31,143 bases of DNA, taken from IMG/VR virus record IMGVR_UViG_3300010354_000355, positions 1-31,143 of that record. One strand, 5' to 3'. This document shows, piece after piece, positions 15,787 through 23,636 of this stretch. Below the pieces are notes generated by a model. The model was not told the DNA's origin, searched no databases, and worked only from the letters and a program-made list of their open reading frames with translations. Made by a program: the position numbers and the translations under genes. The stretch is from a virus. Within the stretch, counting starts at the first letter, position 1. Every line of letters begins with the position of its first letter.

Positions 15787-16779
15787 ATGATTGATTACAT
15801 TGATATAATTTATGGATTGGCTTGGGGCGATGAAGGAAAAGGCAAAATTTCAAATGCAATAGCAGATGATTATGATTATGTTTGCCGTTGGAATGGTGGC
15901 CCAAATGCTGGGCATACTGTTTATATTAATAATACCAAATATAAAACACATATAGTTCCTTGTGGAATTTTTAAAAATAAAAAGTGCATAATTGGTCCTA
16001 GTTGTGTACTCCATGCAAATAAATTTTTTGGAGAACTTGATTATCTTGAAGAAAATGGGTTTGACGTTTCTTTAGTAAAAGTATCACCTAATGCACACAT
16101 TATTACAGATGAGCATGTTCAAAAAGATATAAAAGAGTTAAAACCAAAATTAGGAACAACCGGTCAAGGTATTGCTCCATGTTATGCTGATAAAATGTTG
16201 CGTTGTGGTGTACAAGCAAAGACAATCCTACCAAAGAAATATCTTTGGGATGGAAATCTGTCTGGAAAAATTTTATGTGAAGGTGCGCAAAGCGTTTGGC
16301 TTGACATAGATTACGGTGATTATCCATATGTTACCAGTAGTACAACAATGCCATATGGCGCATGTTCTTTGGGCTTCTCACCAAAAAAGATAAACAAATT
16401 AATCGGTGTGGCTAAGATATATGATACAAAAAGTGGCGTTGATCCTTTATTCCCAGAAACTTTATGGGATAACCCTTCTCTTATTAAAATAATTGAAAAA
16501 GGTCAAGAATATGGATCAACAACCGGGCGCAAAAGACTTGTAAATTGGTTAAACTTAGATAAATTGATAGAGTCTATTAAATTATCTGGTTGCGATTATC
16601 TTATTATTAATAAGTGTGATATTTTAATTGAAGTAAATGAGTACAAGTTATACTATAAAAATTTCTTATATGAATTTACGACTATGGGGGAGATGCAAAA
16701 ATTTATAAGAGAAAGTTTATCATTTTTAAAAATAACTATAGTCTTCTCTGGTGATAAAGAAGACCAAATTATTTTATAA
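15787..16779 (+). CDS. purA: Adenylosuccinate synthetase family (PurA; PurZ0-like not excluded)
   Basis: Joins aspartate to a purine nucleotide using GTP; PurA makes adenylosuccinate from IMP. The 330-residue length matches the short archaeal/phage form, about 100 shorter than bacterial PurA. Visible sites are WGDEGKGK with catalytic Asp15, NAGHT with His43, GTTGQGIAP (123-131), CEGAQSVWLDIDYG (164-177), KIYDTKSGVDP, the aspartate loop TTGRKR (245-250) and the guanine-recognising NKCD (275-278). Canonical PurZ enzymes, which make 2-aminoadenine DNA precursors, replace the catalytic Asp, so this is not a typical PurZ. Keeping GTP recognition fits PurA or the GTP-using PurZ0 class. No purB, datZ or mazZ is seen in the window. 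AAGGA lies 7 nt before the ATG. Confidence 0.85.
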   Translation: MIDYIDIIYGLAWGDEGKGKISNAIADDYDYVCRWNGGPNAGHTVYINNTKYKTHIVPCGIFKNKKCIIGPSCVLHANKFFGELDYLEENGFDVSLVKVSPNAHIITDEHVQKDIKELKPKLGTTGQGIAPCYADKMLRCGVQAKTILPKKYLWDGNLSGKILCEGAQSVWLDIDYGDYPYVTSSTTMPYGACSLGFSPKKINKLIGVAKIYDTKSGVDPLFPETLWDNPSLIKIIEKGQEYGSTTGRKRLVNWLNLDKLIESIKLSGCDYLIINKCDILIEVNEYKLYYKNFLYEFTTMGEMQKFIRESLSFLKITIVFSGDKEDQIIL

Positions 16780-16805
16780 TAAAATTGGTGTATTAATAAA
16801 TATTT

Positions 16806-16897
16806 TTGTCAGGGATGGTGGGTAGTTCCACGTAATCCTTTTGGAGTTCTTCGAAGTAGTCTCCATCGTATTACTAAGGAACCACCATCTCTGGCAA
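16806..16897 (+). ncRNA. Long structured intergenic element, function unknown
   Basis: The 141-nt gap after purA holds a branched-looking hairpin. T16806-G16821 pairs with C16882-A16897 (16 bp, two G-U pairs). After a 4-nt bulge, TTCC (16826-16829) pairs with GGAA (16878-16881), then GTAAT (16832-16836) with ATTAC (16870-16874) and TGGAG (16842-16846) with CTCCA (16861-16865). The loop is about 14 nt. The G-U pairs suggest that it acts as RNA. No T-run follows; a perfect TATAAATA lies 3 nt downstream. It could be a small RNA, a riboregulator of purA or an mRNA stabiliser. I do not recognise the family. Confidence 0.6.
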
Positions 16898-16900
16898 CGG

Positions 16901-16908
16901 TATAAATA
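16901..16908 (+). promoter_or_regulatory. T4-like late promoter, perfect TATAAATA
   Basis: TATAAATA exactly, 12 nt before the ATG I favour for the RuvC-like gene (16921) and 3 nt before the other in-frame ATG (16912). By analogy with other late boxes here, transcription would start at about 16914, so 16921 is the likelier start. Confidence 0.65.
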
Positions 16909-16920
16909 ATTATGTTCACC

Positions 16921-17460
16921 ATGTTAGTTGGCATTGATTATTCTATAACCAGCCCAGCAATCTGTCTTTTTGATGAGAAGCGAGAATTTTCTTTCGCTAA
17001 CTGCTCATTTTATTTTTTAACCAATACTAAAAAGTATGCTACAAAAATTGCTCCAAATATTAATGGAGAAGGTTTTGAGGAATACGCCTACGACACTGAA
17101 AGATTTGACACAATTTCAGAGTGGGCTGCAAATTTATGTATTGGAGCCGCAGACGTAGCAATTGAGGGCTATGCCTATGGCGCACACGGCAAAATTTTTA
17201 ATTTAGCAGAAAACTGTGGAATCTTGAAATACAAGCTCCATAAGCTCGCCGTTCCTGTGACGGTCGTAGAGCCGTCCCGCGTTAAGAAACTCGCCACAGG
17301 CAAAGGTAACGCAGATAAACAGGCAATGTATGAAGCCTTCAAGACCGAGACAGGAATAGATTTAGTTCAAATTTTTGAGCAAAAATCTTTAAATAATCCG
17401 GTCACGGATATTATAGACAGTTACTACATTTTAAAACATTTAGTCCAACCAAAAATTTAA
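16921..17460 (+). CDS. RuvC-like Holliday junction resolvase
   Basis: A 179-residue RNase H-fold nuclease that should cut Holliday junctions and branched replication products before DNA packaging, the task done by gp49 (endonuclease VII) in T4. The four acidic residues of RuvC are visible: GIDYS (Asp6), VAIEGYAYG (Glu82), and DIID near the C-terminus (Asp163 and Asp166, the 3-residue spacing of RuvC). VKKLATGKGNADKQAM (121-136) is the usual conserved lysine-rich segment. ATG 16921 follows the late box; neither start has a clear Shine-Dalgarno site. Late expression fits debranching of replicated DNA before packaging. It converges on the FmdB gene, their stops sharing TTAA. Confidence 0.87.
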   Translation: MLVGIDYSITSPAICLFDEKREFSFANCSFYFLTNTKKYATKIAPNINGEGFEEYAYDTERFDTISEWAANLCIGAADVAIEGYAYGAHGKIFNLAENCGILKYKLHKLAVPVTVVEPSRVKKLATGKGNADKQAMYEAFKTETGIDLVQIFEQKSLNNPVTDIIDSYYILKHLVQPKI

Positions 17461-17762
17461 CGGACAACTCTTCCAGCATTCATCCTGGCACTGTTATCCA
17501 GTTTTTCATGGAACCGTTTTGGTACTTGACCATTGCTCTTAATTTTGTCGATAACCTCTTTAAATTGGCTACCTACAACTTTTTGAGGAGTTAAAGTTGC
17601 ATCCATTGCAAGCGATGGTGTGCTAGCTCCCCAATCACGAACAATTTTTTTCTTTTTGCACTTTGGGCAAGGCTTCTTTAAAGGCTCATCTCTATTTGAG
17701 AGGCTTAACATTTCATCAAACGTATGTTCACATTTTTCACACTTAAAGGCATAATTAGGCAT
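17457..17762 (-). CDS. FmdB-type zinc-ribbon protein
   Basis: A 101-residue protein with an N-terminal zinc ribbon: CEKC (Cys8, Cys11) and CPKC (Cys32, Cys35), in the FmdB-like frame MPNYAFKCEKC...SLSNRDEP. Such ribbons are common in T4-like phages of aquatic bacteria and may regulate transcription or bind nucleic acid; the function is not known. The rest (from about 48) is basic and probably helical (SQFKEVIDKIKSNGQVPKRF). It overlaps the HNH gene by 8 nt, forming a two-gene minus-strand unit. Confidence 0.8.
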   Translation of the reverse strand: MPNYAFKCEKCEHTFDEMLSLSNRDEPLKKPCPKCKKKKIVRDWGASTPSLAMDATLTPQKVVGSQFKEVIDKIKSNGQVPKRFHEKLDNSARMNAGRVVR

Positions 17763-18252
17763 TTTTGTTTCTCTTAAAAGTAATTAGCATGTGATCAAAT
17801 AAGAATCCATAAGAAGGCTCTTTTGGTTTATTTTTAATTTCCATTTTGGCTTCTTTGGGAGTTCTATTGCCCTTGGACAAATTGCATGGTTTACATGCAG
17901 CAACCATGTTTGTCCACGTAGACCCACCTCCACGACAACGAGGCATAATATGATCTATTGTAGCAGTTTTATCGCAAAGATCTTTACCACAATACTGGCA
18001 AGTATATTGATCTCTGTGAAAAACATTTCTACGAGTTGGGGGAACCTTTTTAAATGGTAGTTTTACGTAATACTTTAAAATTAAAATTTTAGGAATTTTA
18101 ACAATTTTTGATACTGAGATCAATTCATAAAATTCTGGACTTGTTTCATCGACCCAAACTTTATCATTTGACATTAGCTTAAAAGCTTTGCCGACAGTGA
18201 TAATATTGAGGGGGGTATTGTCTTGGTTGAGCAAGAGAACTTGCTTTTTCAT
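17755..18252 (-). CDS. HNH endonuclease
   Basis: A 165-residue free-standing HNH nuclease of the McrA-like bacterial and phage type. The start MKKQVLLLNQDNTPLNII is the usual N-terminus of this family, followed by RRNVFHRDQYTCQYCG, ATIDHIMPRCRGGGSTWTN (catalytic His) and ACKPCNLSKGNRTP. The two CxxC pairs bind zinc. The frame extends upstream to an ATG at 18294 whose CATG is shared with the divergent gene, but a CATAAATA late box at 18263-18270 ends 10 nt before ATG 18252, so I prefer 18252. It could be a homing or mobile nuclease, or aid packaging. Confidence 0.87.
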   Translation of the reverse strand: MKKQVLLLNQDNTPLNIITVGKAFKLMSNDKVWVDETSPEFYELISVSKIVKIPKILILKYYVKLPFKKVPPTRRNVFHRDQYTCQYCGKDLCDKTATIDHIMPRCRGGGSTWTNMVAACKPCNLSKGNRTPKEAKMEIKNKPKEPSYGFLFDHMLITFKRNKNA

Positions 18253-18262
18253 ACCTTTTAAG

Positions 18263-18270
18263 TATTTATG
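18263..18270 (-). promoter_or_regulatory. Late-type promoter box for the HNH/FmdB pair
   Basis: The minus strand reads CATAAATA, one change from TATAAATA, 10 nt before ATG 18252. A matching plus-strand box lies 4 nt away, so the two genes diverge from a shared ~20-bp region. Confidence 0.5.
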
Positions 18271-18274
18271 AAAA

Positions 18275-18282
18275 TCTAAATA
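18275..18282 (+). promoter_or_regulatory. Late-type promoter box for the internal-protein operon
   Basis: TCTAAATA lies 10 nt before the ATG at 18293, mirroring the minus-strand box. The same CTAAATA core precedes the genes at 27170 and 28128. The leader would be at most a few nucleotides. Confidence 0.5.
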
Positions 18283-18292
18283 TTTTACAGCC

Positions 18293-20098
18293 ATGGATAA
18301 TAAAAACGATAGAAAATTTTATTGGGAAGTCAAAGACTTTTTGAACAAACCACATCAATTAAACGAATCGGTGTCTAGAAAATCCGATAGTCTAAAGGAT
18401 AGCATAAAAAAGATGCTTGTCCAGGGGAATCTTTTACATCAGCCAAAACAATCAAATGAACAAGTTGTAAATGAACTTCTTTCTTTATCTGAAAATACAG
18501 TTCAAAATGTTGTTAATTTTATTGGTAACGCTGAAGTAGAGGTTAATAAAGGAAAGTCTGATTGTAAGGCTTTTACATCTAATATTACAGAGAACTTATT
18601 TTCTGTTCAAAAAAAAAGTTTATTGACTGAACAACCAGTTGGCTTGGGTGGTGGCGGTAGCTTTGGTGGCGGTGGAAGTCCATCTAGAGTTGATGCCGCA
18701 AGACAAAGAAGAGAAGAAGCATTAGCTGCCGCAAATTCTAGAAGAGAAGCTGAAAGAGCTGAAAAAGCCAAACAAAAAGCACAGCGCCAAAGAGAGCGCG
18801 CTGAAGATGAGGCTTATCAATTTAATAAAGAAATAGAAGCCGAAGAACAAGCAAACAAACAACAAGCAGCAGCAAAAAGAGCACAAGCCGGTGAATCTGA
18901 CATTGAACAGATGAGAAGAACTGCAGAAGAACAAGGTGGTGTTCCTGCAGAAGCTGTTACCAGTGCAGAAACACTACGTTTAAGGCAAGAGGCTGAACGT
19001 CAGGGTGGGGTTGTAGACCAAACTACCGACCAAGAGAGAAGAATTGCTGCCGAACAAGAAAAAGCCAATAAATTAAAAGCTGAAGCCCAAGCAATGGAAA
19101 GAGGAACTGGTCGCGCTCGTTTGCAAATGCAAACAGACGATCCAAATACTCCAGAAGATGAAAGCCTATTGCCTGCAAATACTCCAGCCAACAGAGCTGC
19201 TTTACGCGGTTATCGTGAAGAAAGAATAAAACGAGCAAAAACAGAAAATTTGAGAAAAGATCTTGAAGTTTTACAAGGTAAAGATGTTTCTCAATTAAGT
19301 GATTGGGAAAAATTTAGAGTTAAATACGCACAAGATCAATTAGCAAAAGATGCTGAAGTTCGTGGACGTGTTTCGTCTGCAATGGAAAAAGATGCACAAG
19401 AACGTGGAGCAGCCGGAATGTATGGCCCAACTCCTTCTGGTGGTAATATAGCTGACAATTTATTCCAACGTGCTATGGGAATAGATAAATCTCAGCTTCA
19501 AATCGCACCGGCAACAAGAATGGCAGATTCAGACACAAGAATTTCTGGAACTTCCATGACTTACTCACAATTCAAGTCTTTAACTGGAAGAGAGTATGAT
19601 GCCTTCAATGATTTAGACCGTAAAACTGTAATTAATATGGCTGGTGCAGGAAAAATTACTCCAGGAAGATACGACCCAAATAGAATGAGTGAATCTGAAA
19701 GATTGATGATGAGCGGCTACCAGGCTGCGGCTGCAATGCCAGAAACAGAGGGACCAAGACAAGCTGCCCTTTATAGATCTGGTGAAGACTTGAGAAAATT
19801 AGAAGCTCAGGTTGCTGCTGGAAGAAATAGAACACCAGAACAACGTAGAGCAGCGGGAAGAGCTTCGTATCAAGCTTATCTACAAACCCCAGAAGGGCAA
19901 GCTTTATATAAGAGTCTCCAGAGCGGTTCAAACCAGCCAGCACAACAACCTGCTCGCCAACAAACTCAATCTGTTGTAAACAGTTTTAAAGCTCCAGCAG
20001 CAATGCAAAATCAAATGACTCAAACTCCAAGAACTAGCATGGTTCCCGGTTCTAAATCATTTATTGATGCACAGTTACGAAAGATGCGTGGAATATAA
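18293..20098 (+). CDS. Large coiled-coil protein, probable internal virion protein
   Basis: A 601-residue protein I do not recognise by homology. The N-terminus (1-30) includes HQLNE followed by SVSRK, and at 110-113 LLTE precedes a Gly-rich linker (GLGGGGSFGGGGS, 117-129). L-x-E is the cleavage signal of the T4 prohead protease. Residues 132-200 form a highly charged Ala/Glu/Arg/Gln coiled coil (AEKAKQKAQRQRERAEDEA), followed by low-complexity Gln/Glu/Ala-rich sequence. The C-terminal part is rich in Ala, Gln and Arg. The composition resembles T4 scaffold or internal head proteins. A late box lies 10 nt upstream of the ATG. Related proteins follow downstream. Confidence 0.6.
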   Translation: MDNKNDRKFYWEVKDFLNKPHQLNESVSRKSDSLKDSIKKMLVQGNLLHQPKQSNEQVVNELLSLSENTVQNVVNFIGNAEVEVNKGKSDCKAFTSNITENLFSVQKKSLLTEQPVGLGGGGSFGGGGSPSRVDAARQRREEALAAANSRREAERAEKAKQKAQRQRERAEDEAYQFNKEIEAEEQANKQQAAAKRAQAGESDIEQMRRTAEEQGGVPAEAVTSAETLRLRQEAERQGGVVDQTTDQERRIAAEQEKANKLKAEAQAMERGTGRARLQMQTDDPNTPEDESLLPANTPANRAALRGYREERIKRAKTENLRKDLEVLQGKDVSQLSDWEKFRVKYAQDQLAKDAEVRGRVSSAMEKDAQERGAAGMYGPTPSGGNIADNLFQRAMGIDKSQLQIAPATRMADSDTRISGTSMTYSQFKSLTGREYDAFNDLDRKTVINMAGAGKITPGRYDPNRMSESERLMMSGYQAAAAMPETEGPRQAALYRSGEDLRKLEAQVAAGRNRTPEQRRAAGRASYQAYLQTPEGQALYKSLQSGSNQPAQQPARQQTQSVVNSFKAPAAMQNQMTQTPRTSMVPGSKSFIDAQLRKMRGI

Positions 20099-20111
20099 TT
20101 TATAATTTTTG

Positions 20112-20119
20112 GATAAATA
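20112..20119 (+). promoter_or_regulatory. Late-type promoter box
   Basis: GATAAATA, one change from the T4 late consensus, 17 nt before the ATG at 20137, in the 38-nt gap between two large virion-type genes. Confidence 0.5.
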
Positions 20120-20136
20120 ACTAAAGAGCAATAATT

Positions 20137-22347
20137 ATGGCAAGATCCCTACACCCACTTGTTCACAGTTTACTAGAACAAAGATATCAACAAAATTTAG
20201 TAAATGAAAATATTGCTTCTGATGCATGGGAAGGTGTCAAAAGTGGATGGGGTAAGTTTAGAGGCGCCTGGGAAAAAAAACGTGAAGAACTCGGTCAACA
20301 GTTACAAGATGTAGCTACAGAAACAGGATTTGCAGATTTTGCTGCAGAATATATTCCCGGTGTTGCGGGAATGGCCGTAGTAGAAGTTCCACTTGCAAAA
20401 CAAGATCCAAAAGCATATGATAAAGCCAGATCAGAATTGGCAATGGAATTGGTTAAAGCAAGAAAACAAGCATTTGATAATAAAGAGGCTGCTGTTTCTG
20501 AAACTGATATTCTAAGTAGAGCTGTTGCAAATAAACCAGAACTTGCAAAAATATTAACCAAAGATGAATATGAAAGTTTGTCTGGTGGCAGCATATCAAA
20601 TCCTTTACAAATAAATGTAAAGAAAGTAGATGAAAAAGGTAAAGAATCTGAAACTCCTGCTGTTGTTATGCAAAAATGGTCTGGAATGGATCCAGGAGCA
20701 GAAATTCTTTATAGAACTCTTCGTGGAGCCGAAGAAAGCTTATTAACACCAGAAGGAATAGCAACCGGAGCAGCGTTTGGTGCTGCATTTAAAACTGCCG
20801 GTGCAGCTGCTGCTGCTGCTGGTAAAGCAATAGCACCAAAATTAGCACCAAAAGCGGTTGCTGCTGCTGCTGAAATATTGCCAGGTGTTGCTCGCGCAAG
20901 AGGAGCTGAAGAACTAGGTGCTGCTGTTGGTCAGCGGGCCGTAGATATTGCAGGATTGGGTTTGTTAGGGTATTCTGGAGTAAAAGCCGGTTCTGAAGGT
21001 AAACTACCAGAATTTGTTGGTGGTGTTGCAGGTGGTGTCCTACCATTCTCGGTAGGCGCAAAGGGAGCAGAGTTGGCTGGCAAAGGAGTCAAGGCCGCAA
21101 CTGCCCCAGAATTAAATGTTATGGGCGAACCACTAAAGCCCGTTCAACAACAACCAACAAAATTTCCAGAACCTGAGTGGGTTGGTAAAAAATATCCAGA
21201 ATTTGTTGCACCCGAAGGAAAAGCTCAAACGTCTGCAAAACCAAGCGAGGTAAGTGTTTCTCCAAAACCAGCTGAACCATCTGCAAAACCAGAAACACCA
21301 AAAGAAACTATTGGTTATGGTGAATTTAAACCAGAAACTTGGAATTTCCCAGGACAAAAGCCTCAAACATTATATAAATTAGAGCCTTCAATCTGGAAAT
21401 TTGGTGAACAACCAACTGGTCCAAAAATGGGTGAATATTTTGAAGTGCAACCAACTTCTAGACAAGCTCAATCAATTTATGGTTTAGAAACACCCGAAGT
21501 ATCTTCCTTTGACGCCACCTTTTTCCCATACGGTAAACCAGCTGGCTTTGGTAAAGTAACTGTAGAACCAACTGGAATGGCAAGACCACAAACCAGTGGA
21601 ATGCCACAAACAACAAAAGCAACAACAGCAGAAAAAGCAAAAGCAGTAGCAGCCGGTGTTGCTGGTTTGTTGGGATTAGAGGGCCCAGAGTTTGTTACAA
21701 GACAAGCTCCAGTAAAACCAGAAACCGTTGCAGTTTCAAGAGCACCTAAAGCAACCGAGGCTGCACCAGAAGTAGTTGTCAGGGAGCCTGTTACAAAAGA
21801 AACAAAAACTGCTGAACCATCAAAAGTAGAAGTAACTCGTAAAGAAACAACAAAGCAAGCAGTTGGTGGGGTTGTTAAAACTGTATCTGCAGAACCATCT
21901 TCTGTTTCTTCTGAAGATAAAGTTTCTGCCCCGGAAAAAGAAAAACAAAAAGAAATAAAAGTTTCAAAAGAAGATGATTTTAGAAAAGACGAAATTAAAA
22001 AAGTAGAACAAGAAAAAGAAACTAAAGATGAACGAATTGACTGGATTAAGTATGATTATACTTTCCCTGGCGATACTATTCCTGTAAAAGAACCAACTAA
22101 AGTTGTAGAATACACACCAGGAACACCACCGAGTGAACCTTTACCACCAGGGAAAAAACCAGTAGAAAAACAAGAAAGAAAAGCACCACCAAGAAGAATT
22201 CCACCTTTTATTCCATCTGGTGGCGGTGGTGGACAACAAGGCTCTAGAGTAGGTTTTGAAAAACTTCGTGGAGCTATGGTAAATAATGACATTAATGCAA
22301 TGTTGAAAAACTTGTATTCTGTTTCTCAAACATTGACACTTGCTTAA
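20137..22347 (+). CDS. Large Ala/Pro-rich protein, probable internal or ejected virion protein
   Basis: A 736-residue protein without a recognised domain. The N-terminus SLLEQRYQQN holds an L-x-E site (12-14). About 205-325 is hydrophobic and Gly/Ala-rich (AAFGAAFKTAGAAAAAAGKA; LGLLGYSGVKAG), which could insert into or cross a membrane. After about 330 it is Pro/Glu/Lys/Thr-rich and unfolded (PKPAEPSAKPETPKE and similar), then a highly charged segment (KEKQKEIKVSKEDD), a Pro-rich stretch and a final helix (NNDINAMLKNLYSVSQTLTL). This layout fits proteins packaged in the head and ejected with DNA. A late box lies 17 nt upstream. Confidence 0.55.
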   Translation: MARSLHPLVHSLLEQRYQQNLVNENIASDAWEGVKSGWGKFRGAWEKKREELGQQLQDVATETGFADFAAEYIPGVAGMAVVEVPLAKQDPKAYDKARSELAMELVKARKQAFDNKEAAVSETDILSRAVANKPELAKILTKDEYESLSGGSISNPLQINVKKVDEKGKESETPAVVMQKWSGMDPGAEILYRTLRGAEESLLTPEGIATGAAFGAAFKTAGAAAAAAGKAIAPKLAPKAVAAAAEILPGVARARGAEELGAAVGQRAVDIAGLGLLGYSGVKAGSEGKLPEFVGGVAGGVLPFSVGAKGAELAGKGVKAATAPELNVMGEPLKPVQQQPTKFPEPEWVGKKYPEFVAPEGKAQTSAKPSEVSVSPKPAEPSAKPETPKETIGYGEFKPETWNFPGQKPQTLYKLEPSIWKFGEQPTGPKMGEYFEVQPTSRQAQSIYGLETPEVSSFDATFFPYGKPAGFGKVTVEPTGMARPQTSGMPQTTKATTAEKAKAVAAGVAGLLGLEGPEFVTRQAPVKPETVAVSRAPKATEAAPEVVVREPVTKETKTAEPSKVEVTRKETTKQAVGGVVKTVSAEPSSVSSEDKVSAPEKEKQKEIKVSKEDDFRKDEIKKVEQEKETKDERIDWIKYDYTFPGDTIPVKEPTKVVEYTPGTPPSEPLPPGKKPVEKQERKAPPRRIPPFIPSGGGGGQQGSRVGFEKLRGAMVNNDINAMLKNLYSVSQTLTLA

Positions 22348-22367
22348 TGTTATAAAAGTAGTATAAT
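22340..22367 (+). promoter_or_regulatory. Sigma-70-like promoter for the exonuclease cassette
   Basis: TTGCTT at 22340-22345, a 16-nt spacer and TATAAT at 22362-22367. The start would be near 22374, leaving a leader of about 14 nt before the ATG at 22388. It overlaps the end of the preceding virion gene. No late box lies in front of this gene. Confidence 0.5.
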
Positions 22368-22387
22368 TATAATGTGGTATTATATAA

Positions 22388-23041
22388 ATGAAGACTTTTA
22401 CACATAAAAAAATATTATTGGAATGCGAATTAAAAGAAGTTACTTTAAATGGAAATAGACATTACGAAACACCGGGAGGAATTTTTCCCAGTGTAACAAC
22501 TGTAATGGGATGGGAAAAACAAAAATTTTTTTCTCAATGGCGTAAAAATAATCCAGAAGAAAGCAAAAGAGTTACTGCCAGGGGAACAAAATTTCATAAA
22601 ATAATTGAAGATTATTTGAATAATGAGCCTATAGATTTGGAAAATATGCTTCCAAATTTTAAGGCTCTTTTTAATTTATTGAAGCCAGAGTTAGATAAAA
22701 TTGATAATATATGTGCCTTAGAAACTCCTATGTGGTCTAAAATTTTAGGGTTGGCTGGACGAACAGATTGTATCGCTGAGTATGATGGAAAACTTTCTAT
22801 TATCGATTTTAAAGCAAGTACAAAAGAAAAAAGAAAAGAAGATATTGAAAATTATTTTTTACAGGCGTCTGCATATGCTTTAATGTATCAGGAACGAACT
22901 AACATTATTATAGATAATTTTGCAATAATGATTTCATGTGAAGACGGATTAAAGCAAGTATTTCAAGGAAATCCACTTCACTATGTTAAAAAATTAAAAT
23001 CAACCATAGAAAAGTATAGGAAAACCCATGGAATATCGTGA
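22388..23041 (+). CDS. PD-(D/E)XK exonuclease (RecB/Cas4-like)
   Basis: A 217-residue nuclease of the PD-(D/E)XK superfamily, probably an exonuclease acting on single strands or DNA ends. The motifs are in order: RGTKFHKIIEDYL (His70), ALETPMWS (Glu112), GLAGRTDCIAEYDG (Asp127), LSIIDFKAS (Asp140, Lys142) and YFLQASAYALMY (Gln159, Tyr163), the Cas4/RecB/MGME1 type set. Similar genes occur in T4-like cyanophages. Its promoter differs from those of the flanking virion genes. It ends with a 14-nt overlap into the next gene. Confidence 0.87.
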   Translation: MKTFTHKKILLECELKEVTLNGNRHYETPGGIFPSVTTVMGWEKQKFFSQWRKNNPEESKRVTARGTKFHKIIEDYLNNEPIDLENMLPNFKALFNLLKPELDKIDNICALETPMWSKILGLAGRTDCIAEYDGKLSIIDFKASTKEKRKEDIENYFLQASAYALMYQERTNIIIDNFAIMISCEDGLKQVFQGNPLHYVKKLKSTIEKYRKTHGIS

Positions 23042-23606
23042 ATTAAGAACTTTAGAAGATGTAGTAAATAGACGGGGAACAAAACTCTGGACCCAAATGA
23101 ATGATAACTCTAAAGCCGCAAAGCACAGAGAATTATTTGTTCAAAAAAATGGTGGGTTTTTTAAACAAGAGGGAAGATATTGGAAGTGGGTTTGTCCAGA
23201 AGATGAACAAAATGGTTATTGGCTCATTAATATTCAAACAAATCAAAAAGAATTTTTTAGCAATATGAGCGCATGGGCAGAAGCCCATGGTATGACAGCT
23301 GTTAAAGTATGTGAACTTTTAAATGGAAAACGCAAGACTTATAAAGGGTGGACAGCTGTAGAATTACGTGAGATAAAAGAAACCGCAGGATCTCATGAAA
23401 AGATTAAAAAACCGAAACGAATAAAAGTACCAATTACCAAAGAAACCATGTTTCAACACATAGAAACAAAGCAAATTTTTCCTGTTACGAATGTAGCTGA
23501 ATTTGCTAAACAAAATGGTTTAGACCGAAAAGCACTGTATAAATTAGCAAGCGGTAAAGCAAAAGTTCATAAAAATTTTGTTTTATATAATCCTTTTGTA
23601 AATTGA
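23028..23606 (+). CDS. Tandem NUMOD-like DNA-binding protein, no nuclease domain
   Basis: A 192-residue protein with two homologous modules, at about 64-108 and 141-187. In each, a short strand (WLINIQTNQKEFFSN; MFQHIETKQIFPVTN) leads into a helix-turn-helix (MSAWAEAHGMTAVKVCELLNG; VAEFAKQNGLDRKALYKLASG) and a basic KxxYKGW or KVHKNFVLY end. These match the NUMOD/IENR1 DNA-binding modules found at the ends of homing endonucleases. No HNH or GIY-YIG catalytic core is present. It may be a decayed homing endonuclease or a DNA-binding regulator. Overlap with the exonuclease gene implies co-expression. Confidence 0.7.
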   Translation: MEYRELRTLEDVVNRRGTKLWTQMNDNSKAAKHRELFVQKNGGFFKQEGRYWKWVCPEDEQNGYWLINIQTNQKEFFSNMSAWAEAHGMTAVKVCELLNGKRKTYKGWTAVELREIKETAGSHEKIKKPKRIKVPITKETMFQHIETKQIFPVTNVAEFAKQNGLDRKALYKLASGKAKVHKNFVLYNPFVN

Positions 23607-23621
23607 CCGCATTTTAATAGT

Positions 23622-23629
23622 CATAAATA
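23622..23629 (+). promoter_or_regulatory. Late-type promoter box
   Basis: CATAAATA, one change from the consensus, 7 nt before the ATG at 23637, which predicts a nearly leaderless late mRNA. No Shine-Dalgarno site is seen. Confidence 0.55.
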
Positions 23630-23636
23630 ATTTAAG

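Noticed and set aside
15787-16779. Firm call of PurZ and a 2-aminoadenine genome
   Set aside because: Catalytic Asp and GTP motif are retained, and no DatZ, MazZ or DpoZ is present in the window.
22372-22407. Possible 11-codon leader peptide (MWYYINEDFYT) before the exonuclease start
   Set aside because: Out of frame, overlaps the true ATG, lies too close to the -10 box and is a likely chance ORF in AT-rich DNA.
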